The position numbers and the translations under genes are program-made. From Bacillus sp. SM2101 (GTDB taxonomy: Bacteria > Bacillota > Bacilli > Bacillales > SM2101): 48,106 nt of DNA. The number at the start of each line of letters is the position of its first letter. The stretch's first letter is position 1. A model generated the notes under the pieces. It saw nothing but the letters and a program-made list of their open reading frames with translations, had not been told where the DNA came from and ran no database searches. Below, piece after piece: positions 27,751-38,237 of this stretch. The stretch spans positions 1 to 48,106 of the forward strand of contig NZ_JAEUFG010000028.1 of the NCBI RefSeq assembly GCF_018588585.1. Direction: 5' to 3'.

Positions 27751-28620
27751 TTAATTAGGCTCGACATGAACATGGATATCATATACCTCATGTTCCTTTC
27801 TTAAGACATTTTCAACCATCGTTGATATATCATGTGCTTCACGAATATTTAGGTTAGAGTTAACAAGAATAACAATGTCTACTACAGCGTTATTCCCATA
27901 CCTCCTTCCTCTAATCTCTTTTACCCCTTTTACGCCATATAAACTAAGAACTGTTTCTTTGTAACAGCTAATGAGCTCTTCATCAAAACCGTCTGTTAAA
28001 TGTAGCGATGCATCTTGAAAAATCCCCCAAGCTGTTCTGCAAATAAGAATTGCAACTATAATTGCAGTGAGAGGATCTAACCACGGCAAATTAAGCTGTG
28101 AACCGACTATACCCACAGTTGTACCTATACTTACCCATGCATCGGATAAATTATCTTTAGCAGCAGCGAGGACGGCTTGACTCTTAATTTTCTTCCCTAG
28201 ATTTCTATTGTATATGTATACAAAATACATGACTACTGCACTAAAAATTCCTGTCCATGCAGAAATCATGTCAGGGGATTGATGTTTGCCGCTAACAACT
28301 GAGATTACAGCGTCATATAAAACTTGGACACCTACAAACATCATAATAAACGAAGCGACTAGTGAAGCTACTGTTTCTGCTTTCCAATGGCCGTATGGAT
28401 GATTTTTATCAGGTGGTTTTTGAGACAATTTTAGACCTATTAAGACTGCAACAGATGCTATGATATCCGTTGCATTATTTAGTCCGTCTGCGATTAACGC
28501 TTGAGAATTTGCAGTGTTTCCTATAAATAACTTCAATGCTGATAAGCAGATATAGGCAATGATACTTATCACTGCTCCACGTTCACCCATTTTTAGTTCT
28601 TGATATTTTTGTTGCTCCAT
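27751..28620 (-). CDS. mneP: Cation diffusion facilitator, Mn2+ exporter of the MneP type
   Basis: The 289-residue transporter has six membrane helices. The metal-site motif ADGLNNATDI in TM2 is of the Mn2+-CDF type, TM5 carries the matching DNLSDAW motif, and KPPDKNHPYGHWKAET and a C-terminal HVHVEPN domain are present. The start (MEQQKYQELKMGERGA) matches my memory of B. subtilis MneP. I chose ATG 28620 behind GTGGAGGGG instead of 28653. A TTAAGGAAA half-site (about 28691-28699, minus strand) resembles an MntR box half; this is weak. Confidence 0.83.
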   Translation of the reverse strand: MEQQKYQELKMGERGAVISIIAYICLSALKLFIGNTANSQALIADGLNNATDIIASVAVLIGLKLSQKPPDKNHPYGHWKAETVASLVASFIMMFVGVQVLYDAVISVVSGKHQSPDMISAWTGIFSAVVMYFVYIYNRNLGKKIKSQAVLAAAKDNLSDAWVSIGTTVGIVGSQLNLPWLDPLTAIIVAILICRTAWGIFQDASLHLTDGFDEELISCYKETVLSLYGVKGVKEIRGRRYGNNAVVDIVILVNSNLNIREAHDISTMVENVLRKEHEVYDIHVHVEPN

Positions 28621-28743
28621 AATAACCCCTCCACTTATCTTACGTAACATCATAACAACTATACATCGTGTGGGTCTAGAGCAACCTTTTTTCCTTAAAC
28701 TTTACTATTAATAGGCGTCAAAAAATGTTTCGCATAGTAAAAA

Positions 28744-30123
28744 TTAAGCTCCTTTTTCATTTGGAATTTTATGTCGTACGTACAGTGCAAACATAACAAT
28801 TGCCAAAAGAAGCAGCAACGATAGAACGACAAAAATATTCCTATAACTTATCTCTGCTACAAATCCTCTTTGTTGTTGCATCGTTAATAATATCCCTGTT
28901 AATGTTACACCAAAAGCACCTCCAATGAATTGCGTCAATTGAGCCATTCCCATACCAGATCCTATTTCAGAACTAGGTAAAATCCTCGTTAATTCATTTG
29001 AAATACTTGAAGTAAGTGCAGAAAAACCAATACTCATGAACATATATGTTACAAGAATGAAGTATGGAGATATACTAGCTAGGATAGCAAACAAAACAGT
29101 CGCAATCATAAGAAACGTTTGTCCGAAAGTGATTAAAGGTATATTACCGAATTTATCTATTAATCGTCCAATAAACTGTGCAGCTACTGCAGATAAAATC
29201 GCACCAGGAAAAATAATCATCCCAATTGCAGCAGGCTCCATATTATACACATTTGCTAAAATAAGTGGTAATAGGAATAAGGAGGCAAAGTGTATTATAA
29301 ATGCAGAAAAAGCAATGAATAATAGCTTTAAATATTGTCTATTTTTAAGTAATGCAGGTTGAATAAATGGAAGTTCTATTTTTCCTATATGTCTCCACAT
29401 AATAAAAATTAACATAATTGTAATTATTAAAATGACATAAGAAAAAGTTGAAAGAAACAATAACAATCCAGTTACACATAAAGCGGTAAGAATTCCACCA
29501 ATCGTATCAAACTTTACCTTTTTCACTTCTTCTTGAGGTAATAGTTTTAAAAAAATAGGAATAAACAGTAAAACAAGACCTGTTACAGCAAATAGATAAT
29601 TCCAACCCAAATATTGCGTAATTGCCCCACCTATTACGGGACCTAACCCAAAACCTAGTGAAGCAGCCGATGAAATCAGTGCCATCGCTTTCCCTCTTCT
29701 AGAAAGTGGAATGTAGCGACTTGCAAGTACCATTGCAAGTCCTGGAACTGCCCCCGCTCCAGCAGCTTGTAATATACGTGCAACAAGCAAAATTAAAAAG
29801 CTCTGAGAGAGAAACCCTAACACTGAAGCAACCCCTAATATTGTCAAGCCTATAAGTAACAGTCTTGAAATTGGAATATAGTCAGATAGTCGACTAAATG
29901 TTAACGTTGCAATAGCAAAAGACACTGAATATGCAGAGACAATCCAGGACGCTGAAGAAGAAGATAAAGATAAATCGTGTAGCACACTCGGCAATGCTAC
30001 ATTAAACATCGTTGTATTCATCACAACAAGCCACACAGTAAAACTCCATATAAGGACAATTTTGTTTTCCTGTATCTGTTCATTGTGTGCCTGTTTACTA
30101 GCAGGAACAGAAATTGAAGTCAT
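28744..30123 (-). CDS. MFS drug/H+ antiporter, Tet(L)/Tet(K)-like 14-helix type
   Basis: The 459-residue protein has about 14 predicted membrane helices. It has the DHA motifs TLTFSRLSDYIPISRLL (motif A), ARILQAAGAGAVPGLAMVLASRYIP (motif B-like) and GFGLGPVIGGAITQ (antiporter motif C). The overall layout follows Tet(L)/Tet(K) and related Bacillus exporters; the substrate is unknown. AAGGTGGG precedes the ATG. No regulator is adjacent. Confidence 0.85.
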   Translation of the reverse strand: MTSISVPASKQAHNEQIQENKIVLIWSFTVWLVVMNTTMFNVALPSVLHDLSLSSSSASWIVSAYSVSFAIATLTFSRLSDYIPISRLLLIGLTILGVASVLGFLSQSFLILLVARILQAAGAGAVPGLAMVLASRYIPLSRRGKAMALISSAASLGFGLGPVIGGAITQYLGWNYLFAVTGLVLLFIPIFLKLLPQEEVKKVKFDTIGGILTALCVTGLLLFLSTFSYVILIITIMLIFIMWRHIGKIELPFIQPALLKNRQYLKLLFIAFSAFIIHFASLFLLPLILANVYNMEPAAIGMIIFPGAILSAVAAQFIGRLIDKFGNIPLITFGQTFLMIATVLFAILASISPYFILVTYMFMSIGFSALTSSISNELTRILPSSEIGSGMGMAQLTQFIGGAFGVTLTGILLTMQQQRGFVAEISYRNIFVVLSLLLLLAIVMFALYVRHKIPNEKGA

Positions 30124-30828
30124 TTAAACCCACCTTCACTTATAAAATTACTGATAGTAGTCAAAAAAAAAGAGAGTCATTTTCCACCAAGGCTCTTTTC
30201 GTAAACTTTGTTGCAATTGAGATAATTGAGGACAGCAGCAAAAAAATTTACACCATTGACTTTATATTAAAATGAGAACAGATGCCACGAACACTTGATT
30301 TTTAAGCATTGATTACTTAGTATGACAGCAAACAATCTATACGAAAACAGCCTTCATCAATATTAAATGTACTATTATTACTATTCGCATGAACGACTTA
30401 CTATTTCGGATAGATGAAATTTTACGTATTCTTACTAATCATAAAGCGAAAAGGTGGATTTTGAAAAGAATAATGCTTATAACGTCTGCTACATTCATAT
30501 TAATCTAAAGATCAGCTTCTAACATATCAGGTGATGACCCCATACCACCTAATTGAAAGATCCACCTATAAAGGCGGAGACTATAACTATTAAAACAAGC
30601 TTAAATTAGCGTAGTTTTCAGCTCAATTTATTTTTTTTATTCTCCTGTATTGTAAGATATTGTGGTTTTCAAATAATAAGGGAAAGGGTTTGTAGGATTT
30701 TCTGTTAATGGTTAATATATAAAGAAAGTATTTTTTCATATCTAAAGGATTGAATAGTTTAAGAGATATGCCAGTTCAAGGGTGAGGAATAGTAAAAGTA
30801 AGCTATCTTTAAGGGGGAAGGAAAAAAT
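30124..30828. other. Long intergenic region with two dispersed repeat copies
   Basis: No gene is seen in 705 bp. A repeat copy in plus orientation lies at 30189-30215 and one in minus orientation at 30327-30354. About 110 bp starting at 30189 also resembles 42272-42385, sharing GGCTCTTT, a TTGAC segment and the 13-base GATGCCACGAAC end. Confidence 0.55.
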
Positions 30829-31305
30829 ATGGATGTATCTATTCGAAACGCTGATATGAACGACTACGAGTTATTGTTGCCTTTATTTAGGCAAGTTCAC
30901 AACCTCCACGTGCGTGTAAGACCAGATTTATACATTGACAATCCCAATCCAGTCGAGCAAGAATTCTTTGAACGTCAATTGAATGATGGTAAACAACATA
31001 TTTTTGTGGCTACTATTGGCAAGGATATAGTTGGTGTTATAGTGACGAAGGAAGAAGAAATAACCGAAAATTCTTTTGTCAGAGCAAGGAAAATATTGGT
31101 TATAAACAGTTTATCAGTTGCTGAAACGCACCGGAAGAAAGGCATCGGAAAAAAGCTAACTAAATATGTTTTTAATTTCGGGAAAAGTCTCACAGTTGAT
31201 AGTATCGAATTGGGAGTGTCCGAGAAAAATATATTTGCCATTGAATTTTATAAGTCAATGGGAATGACTACAAAAAGTAGAAGAATGGAACTTAAATTTA
31301 ACTAA
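30829..31305 (+). CDS. GNAT-family N-acetyltransferase
   Basis: The 158-residue acetyltransferase has the core GNAT parts: the N-terminal IRNADMNDYELL strand-helix, VINSLSVAETHRKKGIGKKL carrying the acetyl-CoA pyrophosphate loop, and the IELGVSEKNIFAIEFYKSMGM motif B region. The substrate is unknown. AAGGGGGAAGG precedes the ATG at a normal distance. It is a single gene, convergent with the collagenase. Confidence 0.88.
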   Translation: MDVSIRNADMNDYELLLPLFRQVHNLHVRVRPDLYIDNPNPVEQEFFERQLNDGKQHIFVATIGKDIVGVIVTKEEEITENSFVRARKILVINSLSVAETHRKKGIGKKLTKYVFNFGKSLTVDSIELGVSEKNIFAIEFYKSMGMTTKSRRMELKFN

Positions 31306-31567
31306 CAGCTGCTAACTAAAAACGCAAGAAAGGGTATCTACGTAAACACATTTATATCATTCCAACACGTTAACAGTTATTACAACCAGTTAAAACAGCC
31401 ACACGTACGCTTGTTCTTATGATTATTATATGGGAATTAGACGCTATACATAATATTTAAGGAAAAAAGAATTTTTTAGAACATCAACAGTCACACACTC
31501 ACCTTATACACGAAAAACTGCTGTTTTTTTGCACAATTGATTTTCAACTCTTTTTTCACCATAGAGA
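31306..31567. other. Intergenic region between convergent genes
   Basis: Nothing is recognised apart from the terminator hairpin at its right end (31568-31609). Confidence 0.35.
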
Positions 31568-31612
31568 AAGCAATAGACAAAATCATTGAGTAGATTTGGT
31601 CTATTGCTTCTT
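31568..31612. terminator. Bidirectional hairpin between GNAT and collagenase genes
   Basis: An 11-bp perfect stem AAGCAATAGAC/GTCTATTGCTT (31568-31578 with 31599-31609) with a 20-nt loop lies between convergent genes. The flanking T-runs are short and interrupted. Confidence 0.65.
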
Positions 31613-31665
31613 TGTTAACTTAAATCTATTTTCCTTTGTCGGTTTGGAAAGTTAAGATCACAAAT

Positions 31666-34600
31666 CTATTTTGTGATTTGAATCGAATAATCGATTATTT
31701 CCTCCCCGGACCATGTATAAGCTATGATGTAGTACGTACCCATTGTGAGGTGAAAAACATTGTCACGAAGTGGCTCTGCTACAATTTCACCATTCTCATC
31801 CTCAACAACAACATTATAATTTCCACCCGATTGATTAAGGTTAATTGTCACTTCTCCATCATCCACCATATCAAAATAGTACCAATCAGTATGATCTCCT
31901 GCTTCATAATCAAGAGACCCAACAATACTGCCTTCAATGAAGTTGGCATTAGATTTTCGATTATTTGGCTCAGTTTCACTTATTAGTACGTCATTATTAA
32001 CAGTGATGCTCATTATTGTCACACTTGTTTCTCCTAAATCATCGGTAACAGTTAATTGCACATCAAATGAACCTACTTCTTCATAAACATGGGTTGGGTT
32101 TGCTACTGAACTCGTATGGCCGTCACCAAAATCCCACTCATAAGAAGTTATCCATCCATCTTCATCATATGAATCACCACCATCGAACGCAACTGTTTCA
32201 TTTACAACAACACTACTAGGTGCATTTATGATAGCTACTGGAGCAGTATTTGTACTAGCATTGTCGTGAGATATTGATATTGTATAATCAGCAGATTCTC
32301 CAGACCATGTATAAGCGATCACATAATATCTTCCTGTGGATAGCGTCATTGTATTATTTCTTAGAGGCTCGCCAATGCGATTACCATTTTCATCTTCTAC
32401 TATGGCATTTATTTCTCCACCTGTTTTTGTAACATTTACAACGATATCACCTGCTTCTTCAACATCAAAATAAAACCAGTCTGTATGATCTCCAGTTGCA
32501 TAATCTAAAGAGCCCTTAATTTCACCTTCAACTTGTATGTTATTCGCAGCTGATTTTCGGTTATTTGGTTCCGTTTCTGTTCCTTCTTCATCAGATCCTT
32601 CTACAACTATCGTCTTAGTTGTAAATCCAGTAGCCCCTTCATTATCTGTTACCGATAATGTTACGACAAATGAGCCGGTTTCCTCATATATATTAATAGG
32701 ATTTTCCTCTGAGCTTATGTTTCCATCTCCAAAATCCCATTCATAATTCACGATAGAACCGTCTTCATCATATGAATCACCACCTGTGAATAAGGTCGAT
32801 TCATTAACTACAACAGTAGCAGGAGCATTAATCACTGCAATTGGTGCACTGTTATTCGTTTCGCCTGCATAAATTCCATGCAAGACTACATCAAACTCAA
32901 ATTGTCCATTTGAATTGACTCGATGATTTACAAAATAAGCAGTAACAGTTTTATAACCACTCCAAACACCACTATTATCTAGTTCACTTAAAGCAGTATT
33001 CGTAGCATTATCCATCTCAGCAATATCAACAGCTTCGCCACGAGATGAGCTTTCACTAACGTATGTTCCTTCAAGCGTAAATGTTTCAAAGAAAGTCGAT
33101 GATTTTGTTGTCACCTCAAGATTATCTAAATTCATCAAACTAGTAATATCATTCTGAATTTGTCTTATAGACCTTTCAGGATGCTCGTATAAATACTCAT
33201 CACCTACTAAAACAGTGCGGTACTCTCCATTCGTGTAATTTTCCCACATCTCATTCATATGTTGCTGGTATGCTGCCTCAACGGCATTGTCTTGAGAAAG
33301 ATCATCTACATATTGCCTATACAAAGTTGAAGCTCTTTCAAAATCTTCGTTAGCTACAATTTCATTTAAATCATTTAAAATATATAAATAGTCTCCACCG
33401 TTGCCGTTGACCATAAAATCATAGAAGCTGTATGCATAATCATAATAATCAAAACCATATAAATCATAAGTCGCATTGATCACTTGTTCAACTGTAAACC
33501 GAGAGGCTGGGTCACCTATTTCCTCAACCATCACATTTCTACCGTCTACACCAGTTCTAGTAGAACCAGCGAAAAATTCAGCTCCGCCTTCGCCGAACCA
33601 AGGTAAATTGTTATTGTTATCGTACAAAGGAGTGTCAGCATAAAACCCTGGTATTAGAAATCTACTCATTAAGTAATGCGTATATTCATGTCGAAACAAC
33701 TCTTCTAATTCAAACCTACTATCTCCTGCTGCAACACTTCTATCCCATGTGTAGAATAATCCTGCACTTTCTATATATCTACCACCATTTTCAACACTAT
33801 AATCATTATTTAATAAGCCATTCATAAGTTGGTATTCAAATTTGCTGTTATACACAATTGATAATAAGTTGTCATCAGGATTTCCTGGTCCGTCGGCTGG
33901 ATCATCGGTTCCAGAAAACCTATGAAACTGTGATTTAACTTCTCTTGCTGCCCAATACATTCTTTTTATTTTGTCCTCTGGTACGTCATCTCCTGCCCAA
34001 ATTGTAAACTCACCAGCTTCAAACACATATTCATTACCGAAATATCGATCAACAAATGAATCATAAGGGGCTACTCTTGCTACAGTTGTTCCATTTGCAT
34101 CTATGCCATCATATTGCCAATAAATATGATAAAGAGCTAAATATTCCCTTGCTCCCCATCTATTGTATACTGTATCAAGAGCTTCTGTAATAGCTTCATA
34201 GCCATAATATTCATTTGAATGATAGCCACCTACGTTAAAATGGAGGATCAGCCACATAGTGTTGTCTAATGCCCATACTAAACGGTAATCTTCTTCCATC
34301 TCGTAAATAAAAATAGTTATTTGTTCTATTAAATAATCTAAACCAGCGTTAAACTCCCAACCTGTTGTCCCATAGTTATATTTTGTTTGCCAATCAAGTG
34401 AATAAATAAATTCTATATAAGCATCAATTGCTGCATCATAGTCGGCATACAATGTTAAATTAGAAGTAAACTCACGAACAACATCACCAAATTTATAGTA
34501 CATATCACTATCTGTAACTGCATGATTTAAAAACCAGCTTAATTGAGTGATTAAGTAGTTGCCTTCAGCCGTGTCACTAAAACCAACATTACGATTGTCT

Positions 34601-35223
34601 AAAACTGCATTGATTGCTGGATTTACTTTCTCTCGATACTCCAAGTCGTCATAAAAGCTTAATTCACTATATTCATCTGATTTATAAAAAGGTCTGTTTG
34701 CCATCTCTATAAGATTGATTAAACCTACATCATTTGTTTCTCTCCACTGAGGAGCTTGTTGTACGATTGCATCTAATAATGCTTGATGGCGACTTTCATC
34801 AACATAAAAGTCAACAGCATCTGAGCTAAACGTCCAAAAATCCTCTATATCATCGACGCTATTAAGATCATATATTAGGTAGTCTATTAAACTGTCATAG
34901 GACAAATTATTTAAATAAGCAAAATCAATAACTGTGCTAGTTGCTGAAATAACATTGTTTTCGATGTTATTAGATTTTATTGATCGAACCGTATTATGAA
35001 CATCATTGTGTTCATACACGCTACTCAAGTCTGAAAATGTCAATTCGCTATATCCAGGTGCATGTTGTAACGGCTTTTTTATTTCCTCTCTTCCCTTAAC
35101 GATAGAAGCATGATCATTGTTAATTGAGTTGGCTTGAGTAAGGGAACCTGTCGATAAAATAACAGTAAATACAAGGATAATGCTAGTAATTTTGTACATG
35201 ACCTTTCGTTTTTTTGACAACAT
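31666..35223 (-). CDS. Secreted M9 microbial collagenase with two PKD-PPC modules
   Basis: The 1185-residue exoenzyme has a signal peptide (1-31, cut near TQA-NS), an M9N activator region (about 80-300) and an M9 catalytic domain. The zinc site is His512-Glu513-x-x-His516 (HEYTH), with third ligand Glu545 in GEGGAEF, as in clostridial ColG. A tandem duplicated module follows: PKD1 (about 791-875), PPC1 (about 882-990), PKD2 (about 992-1078), PPC2 (about 1083-1185), each PPC opening with ETEPNNRKS. PKD and PPC domains help bind and loosen collagen fibrils. The alternating order differs from the PKD-PKD-PPC order common in clostridia. AAGGAGG precedes the ATG. Confidence 0.95.
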   Translation of the reverse strand: MLSKKRKVMYKITSIILVFTVILSTGSLTQANSINNDHASIVKGREEIKKPLQHAPGYSELTFSDLSSVYEHNDVHNTVRSIKSNNIENNVISATSTVIDFAYLNNLSYDSLIDYLIYDLNSVDDIEDFWTFSSDAVDFYVDESRHQALLDAIVQQAPQWRETNDVGLINLIEMANRPFYKSDEYSELSFYDDLEYREKVNPAINAVLDNRNVGFSDTAEGNYLITQLSWFLNHAVTDSDMYYKFGDVVREFTSNLTLYADYDAAIDAYIEFIYSLDWQTKYNYGTTGWEFNAGLDYLIEQITIFIYEMEEDYRLVWALDNTMWLILHFNVGGYHSNEYYGYEAITEALDTVYNRWGAREYLALYHIYWQYDGIDANGTTVARVAPYDSFVDRYFGNEYVFEAGEFTIWAGDDVPEDKIKRMYWAAREVKSQFHRFSGTDDPADGPGNPDDNLLSIVYNSKFEYQLMNGLLNNDYSVENGGRYIESAGLFYTWDRSVAAGDSRFELEELFRHEYTHYLMSRFLIPGFYADTPLYDNNNNLPWFGEGGAEFFAGSTRTGVDGRNVMVEEIGDPASRFTVEQVINATYDLYGFDYYDYAYSFYDFMVNGNGGDYLYILNDLNEIVANEDFERASTLYRQYVDDLSQDNAVEAAYQQHMNEMWENYTNGEYRTVLVGDEYLYEHPERSIRQIQNDITSLMNLDNLEVTTKSSTFFETFTLEGTYVSESSSRGEAVDIAEMDNATNTALSELDNSGVWSGYKTVTAYFVNHRVNSNGQFEFDVVLHGIYAGETNNSAPIAVINAPATVVVNESTLFTGGDSYDEDGSIVNYEWDFGDGNISSEENPINIYEETGSFVVTLSVTDNEGATGFTTKTIVVEGSDEEGTETEPNNRKSAANNIQVEGEIKGSLDYATGDHTDWFYFDVEEAGDIVVNVTKTGGEINAIVEDENGNRIGEPLRNNTMTLSTGRYYVIAYTWSGESADYTISISHDNASTNTAPVAIINAPSSVVVNETVAFDGGDSYDEDGWITSYEWDFGDGHTSSVANPTHVYEEVGSFDVQLTVTDDLGETSVTIMSITVNNDVLISETEPNNRKSNANFIEGSIVGSLDYEAGDHTDWYYFDMVDDGEVTINLNQSGGNYNVVVEDENGEIVAEPLRDNVFHLTMGTYYIIAYTWSGEEIIDYSIQITK

Positions 35224-35744
35224 AATTCCTCCTTTTTGTATAGTTATTCTCTTTTCTTAATTTTCTGTTTTTTTCAAATGCAAAATATTTACTTAATAAG
35301 CGTAAACATACCGTAATCAATTCCTGGGACTTGGAATCAATCACATAAATACGTCGTAACTCCTCCCCCCAATCAACAAAAAAATATAAAACCGAACAAC
35401 ACCTCTTTCCTAATATTTAGACAACAATACCGATGATTGTTCGCCATGTTAATATAAAATTGCAATTGATATACCAAAACTATCGCAACAACTAAAAATT
35501 ACTACATTTGAACTACATAAAAAAAAGGAAATAAAATGTCATTATTTCCAATGAGACTTATGTATGATATTTAAATATGTGCTTGAAAGAAGTTACATAT
35601 GATGTGTAAATTTTTATACATTGTTATGTATAAAAATATATACATAACTGACGTATGATAGAATATAAGCTTAAGTCAACATTCAGCTATTAATAATATT
35701 GAATGAAAAATATCAAATAGCATGCTTCGGAATGAATGACACAA
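35224..35744. other. Long intergenic region upstream of the collagenase gene
   Basis: No gene is seen. This stretch holds the collagenase promoter region, but I could not assign -35 and -10 elements with confidence. Confidence 0.35.
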
Positions 35745-35770
35745 TAAAAAAAAGAGTAACTAGTACTCCT
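35745..35770 (-). terminator. Intrinsic terminator behind the immune inhibitor A gene
   Basis: On the minus strand a short GAGTA/TACTC stem is followed by eight T residues. It lies about 225 bp downstream of the InhA-like stop codon. The region between also holds a copy of the dispersed repeat (35851-35874). Confidence 0.65.
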
Positions 35771-35993
35771 TAAATGTTCTATACTATAAATATTAACTTC
35801 AAATCGTTTTCTGAAATGAAAACTAGTTGCCTTTTTTAGTTTTTTGTATAGGGCTGTTTTCGAAAACTGTGTTATTTTTTCACTTACATAAAAGAAAAGA
35901 TATCAATTATTAACTTTTATAGCCTAAATAAGGATGCTCCGAACTTAACTATAGATCAAATGTCAAGAACAGTATTTTTTTATAGTTATTTAA

Positions 35994-38237
35994 TTAATCT
36001 CGTGTTAAAAGAATTTTACCTACACTTCTGTCATCACTTTCTCCTATAACGCGAATTTTCAAGCCATATGTCGGAATGTTACGCCCTGCATCTGCTACTT
36101 TACTGTTAAGGTAAGATTGACTGTCATCAAATAGTGTATTTTGTTGAGTAAAGTTATCCCTAATGCTTGCACCATAATAATCATCGTAGTCTAAATAGAC
36201 TTTTTCCGATTGTACTAAACCAAATGCGGCATCGTGAATTTGTGTATCAGTATATGTGATGTAACCATCTGTCCAAGTGACCATTTGTTGATCAGCATCA
36301 ACTACACCTAAATAACCATCTCCGGGATGATCACCAACAGCATTATTGTCCTGAGTATGATCAACGTACCATATGACCAACCCTGGCTTATACGATAAAA
36401 ATACGGGTTTACTAGTAATTGGACGAATATGACTCAATGCCTTGTCTACCCCTTGATGGTTTCTCCATTCTAATAAATAGTAGTGCTCACCACTATATGT
36501 CCCTGTTGCTTTCGTGAATCCATCTAGAATTGCTGATGTCTCACCTTCTGCATCATCAAAGAAAATTTCTTCTCCATCAGTAACAACGCTAATGTCATCA
36601 ACCCAAAATCCTGTTTCAACTGTGTTAGTATCTGTGAAATAATGAAATTTTAATTGGATTTTTGCACCTACAAATGCTGATAGGTCAAAAACACCATCTA
36701 TCCATCCATCACTTTTCCCTGTAATTCCATGTCCGGGATTATTATTATCTTCTTCTGCCTCAGTTGTTGTTATATTCCCTTCTATGGCTACCCACTCATT
36801 AGTTCCATCCTCTTTTATTTGGACTGAAGCAAAATCCCATCCTTCTTCAATTTCATAAGAAGTTTTAAATGTAAGGAAAGCGTCAGTTGATGTATTTGTT
36901 AGGTCTAAATTAAAAACCAAATCGTTAGCTAAATAGTTGCCTCTACCGCTATAAAATGCGTAACTCCCACTATAAGGTTCTTCTATTGTAATTTCTTTAT
37001 TAGGGAGTTCTATCTTAACTACATCACTATTCGTTCCTTTAGTACTTGCTTGATCAAGCAATATTTCTAGACCGTTACTATCAATATCTTCAACAGAAAT
37101 TGTATTACCTGATAACCAATTACCTCCAAAAGTAGCCTGTAATATTTCCTTTGCATAAGGACTAAACCCAGGTGGTTCTGTTTGTGGGATTTCGCCTGCC
37201 CAACTACCAGAAGCCATTAGAGACCAGAAAGATATAGGTTCTCCTAACCCAGAATTTTCATATTCATCAAGTAAACCCAGAGCGTGAGCAAACTCATGTG
37301 CAAAAATAGCTGCTCCTCCTGTCGCACCTTGTATTGTATAAGAAAATCCTTTTAGATCTGTACCATCGAGATTAATTGGTTCATCAATATGCCAATAATG
37401 CGGCCAAATTGTTTCATCACTAGTAATATTATCTGACATAAAAACACCATCTTCAGCAACAGTTGATTGTACAACCATTACATAATCAATTATCCCATCG
37501 GGCTCAAAGATATTTCCATCATTGTCAAAATCATATTGATCCATCTGATCATATCTAGATAAATCAATATTGTTTGCTGCTACATCTTCTCCAAATTTTT
37601 TTAGGACATCTTCAACTAGTTCGTACCTTCGCTCATATTCATAATCTTCATTTCCATAATATGTTGAAGGTTTATCAACGGTATACCACCCAAATACTTC
37701 TCCATCAATCGTGTGACTTCCCCCAGATTGTTCCTCGTAAAATTGTTTCACGGAGATTAACTTGTCACCTTTTGGTCCTTCATAACCATTCTCTCCAAAC
37801 ACGAGCCCTTCAAAGTGTTCTTTATTATAGTCTTCATAATACAATTCAGTATCATTAGGTAAAATGTCATTAACAGGATGATCAGGATACTCTGCTAAAA
37901 GTACAACGACATTACTAACAGTTAGCTCCCCATTCCATGCCTCAGGATTCACCATTTGTACATCCTCAGTCAATCCCAACTTATTACCATTCCCTTTTTT
38001 AATTGCATTACTTGTCCCATTTATGCCTCTTTTTTCGTAAGTAGACTGGATAAGTTTTAATCGTTTCGATTCTTCCTTATCTAGCTCAATTTCTTCTCCA
38101 CTAAAAATATAAGGATTATTTTGAGGTGGATTTTGACCTCGGGCCTTAAACTCTGAAGCACTATTGGCAATAGAAACGGACATTAAACTAATTCCTAATG
38201 ATATACTAGCGATGGTAGAAATTATTGTTTTTTTCAA
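35994..38237 (-). CDS. Secreted M6 metalloprotease, immune inhibitor A-like
   Basis: The 747-residue secreted protease has a signal peptide (1-27, IANSA), an InhA propeptide and the M6 catalytic domain. The zinc site is His314-Glu315-x-x-His318 in FAHEFAHALGLLDEYE, followed by FWSLMASGSW with the Met-turn. C-terminal beta domains carry SYEIEEGWDFASVQ and TGFWVDDISV, as in B. cereus InhA proteins, which cleave host proteins and toxins. The start is TTG 38237 behind AGAAGGGAG. Together with the neighbouring collagenase it forms a secreted protease pair, each with its own promoter region. Confidence 0.94.
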   Translation of the reverse strand: MKKTIISTIASISLGISLMSVSIANSASEFKARGQNPPQNNPYIFSGEEIELDKEESKRLKLIQSTYEKRGINGTSNAIKKGNGNKLGLTEDVQMVNPEAWNGELTVSNVVVLLAEYPDHPVNDILPNDTELYYEDYNKEHFEGLVFGENGYEGPKGDKLISVKQFYEEQSGGSHTIDGEVFGWYTVDKPSTYYGNEDYEYERRYELVEDVLKKFGEDVAANNIDLSRYDQMDQYDFDNDGNIFEPDGIIDYVMVVQSTVAEDGVFMSDNITSDETIWPHYWHIDEPINLDGTDLKGFSYTIQGATGGAAIFAHEFAHALGLLDEYENSGLGEPISFWSLMASGSWAGEIPQTEPPGFSPYAKEILQATFGGNWLSGNTISVEDIDSNGLEILLDQASTKGTNSDVVKIELPNKEITIEEPYSGSYAFYSGRGNYLANDLVFNLDLTNTSTDAFLTFKTSYEIEEGWDFASVQIKEDGTNEWVAIEGNITTTEAEEDNNNPGHGITGKSDGWIDGVFDLSAFVGAKIQLKFHYFTDTNTVETGFWVDDISVVTDGEEIFFDDAEGETSAILDGFTKATGTYSGEHYYLLEWRNHQGVDKALSHIRPITSKPVFLSYKPGLVIWYVDHTQDNNAVGDHPGDGYLGVVDADQQMVTWTDGYITYTDTQIHDAAFGLVQSEKVYLDYDDYYGASIRDNFTQQNTLFDDSQSYLNSKVADAGRNIPTYGLKIRVIGESDDRSVGKILLTRD

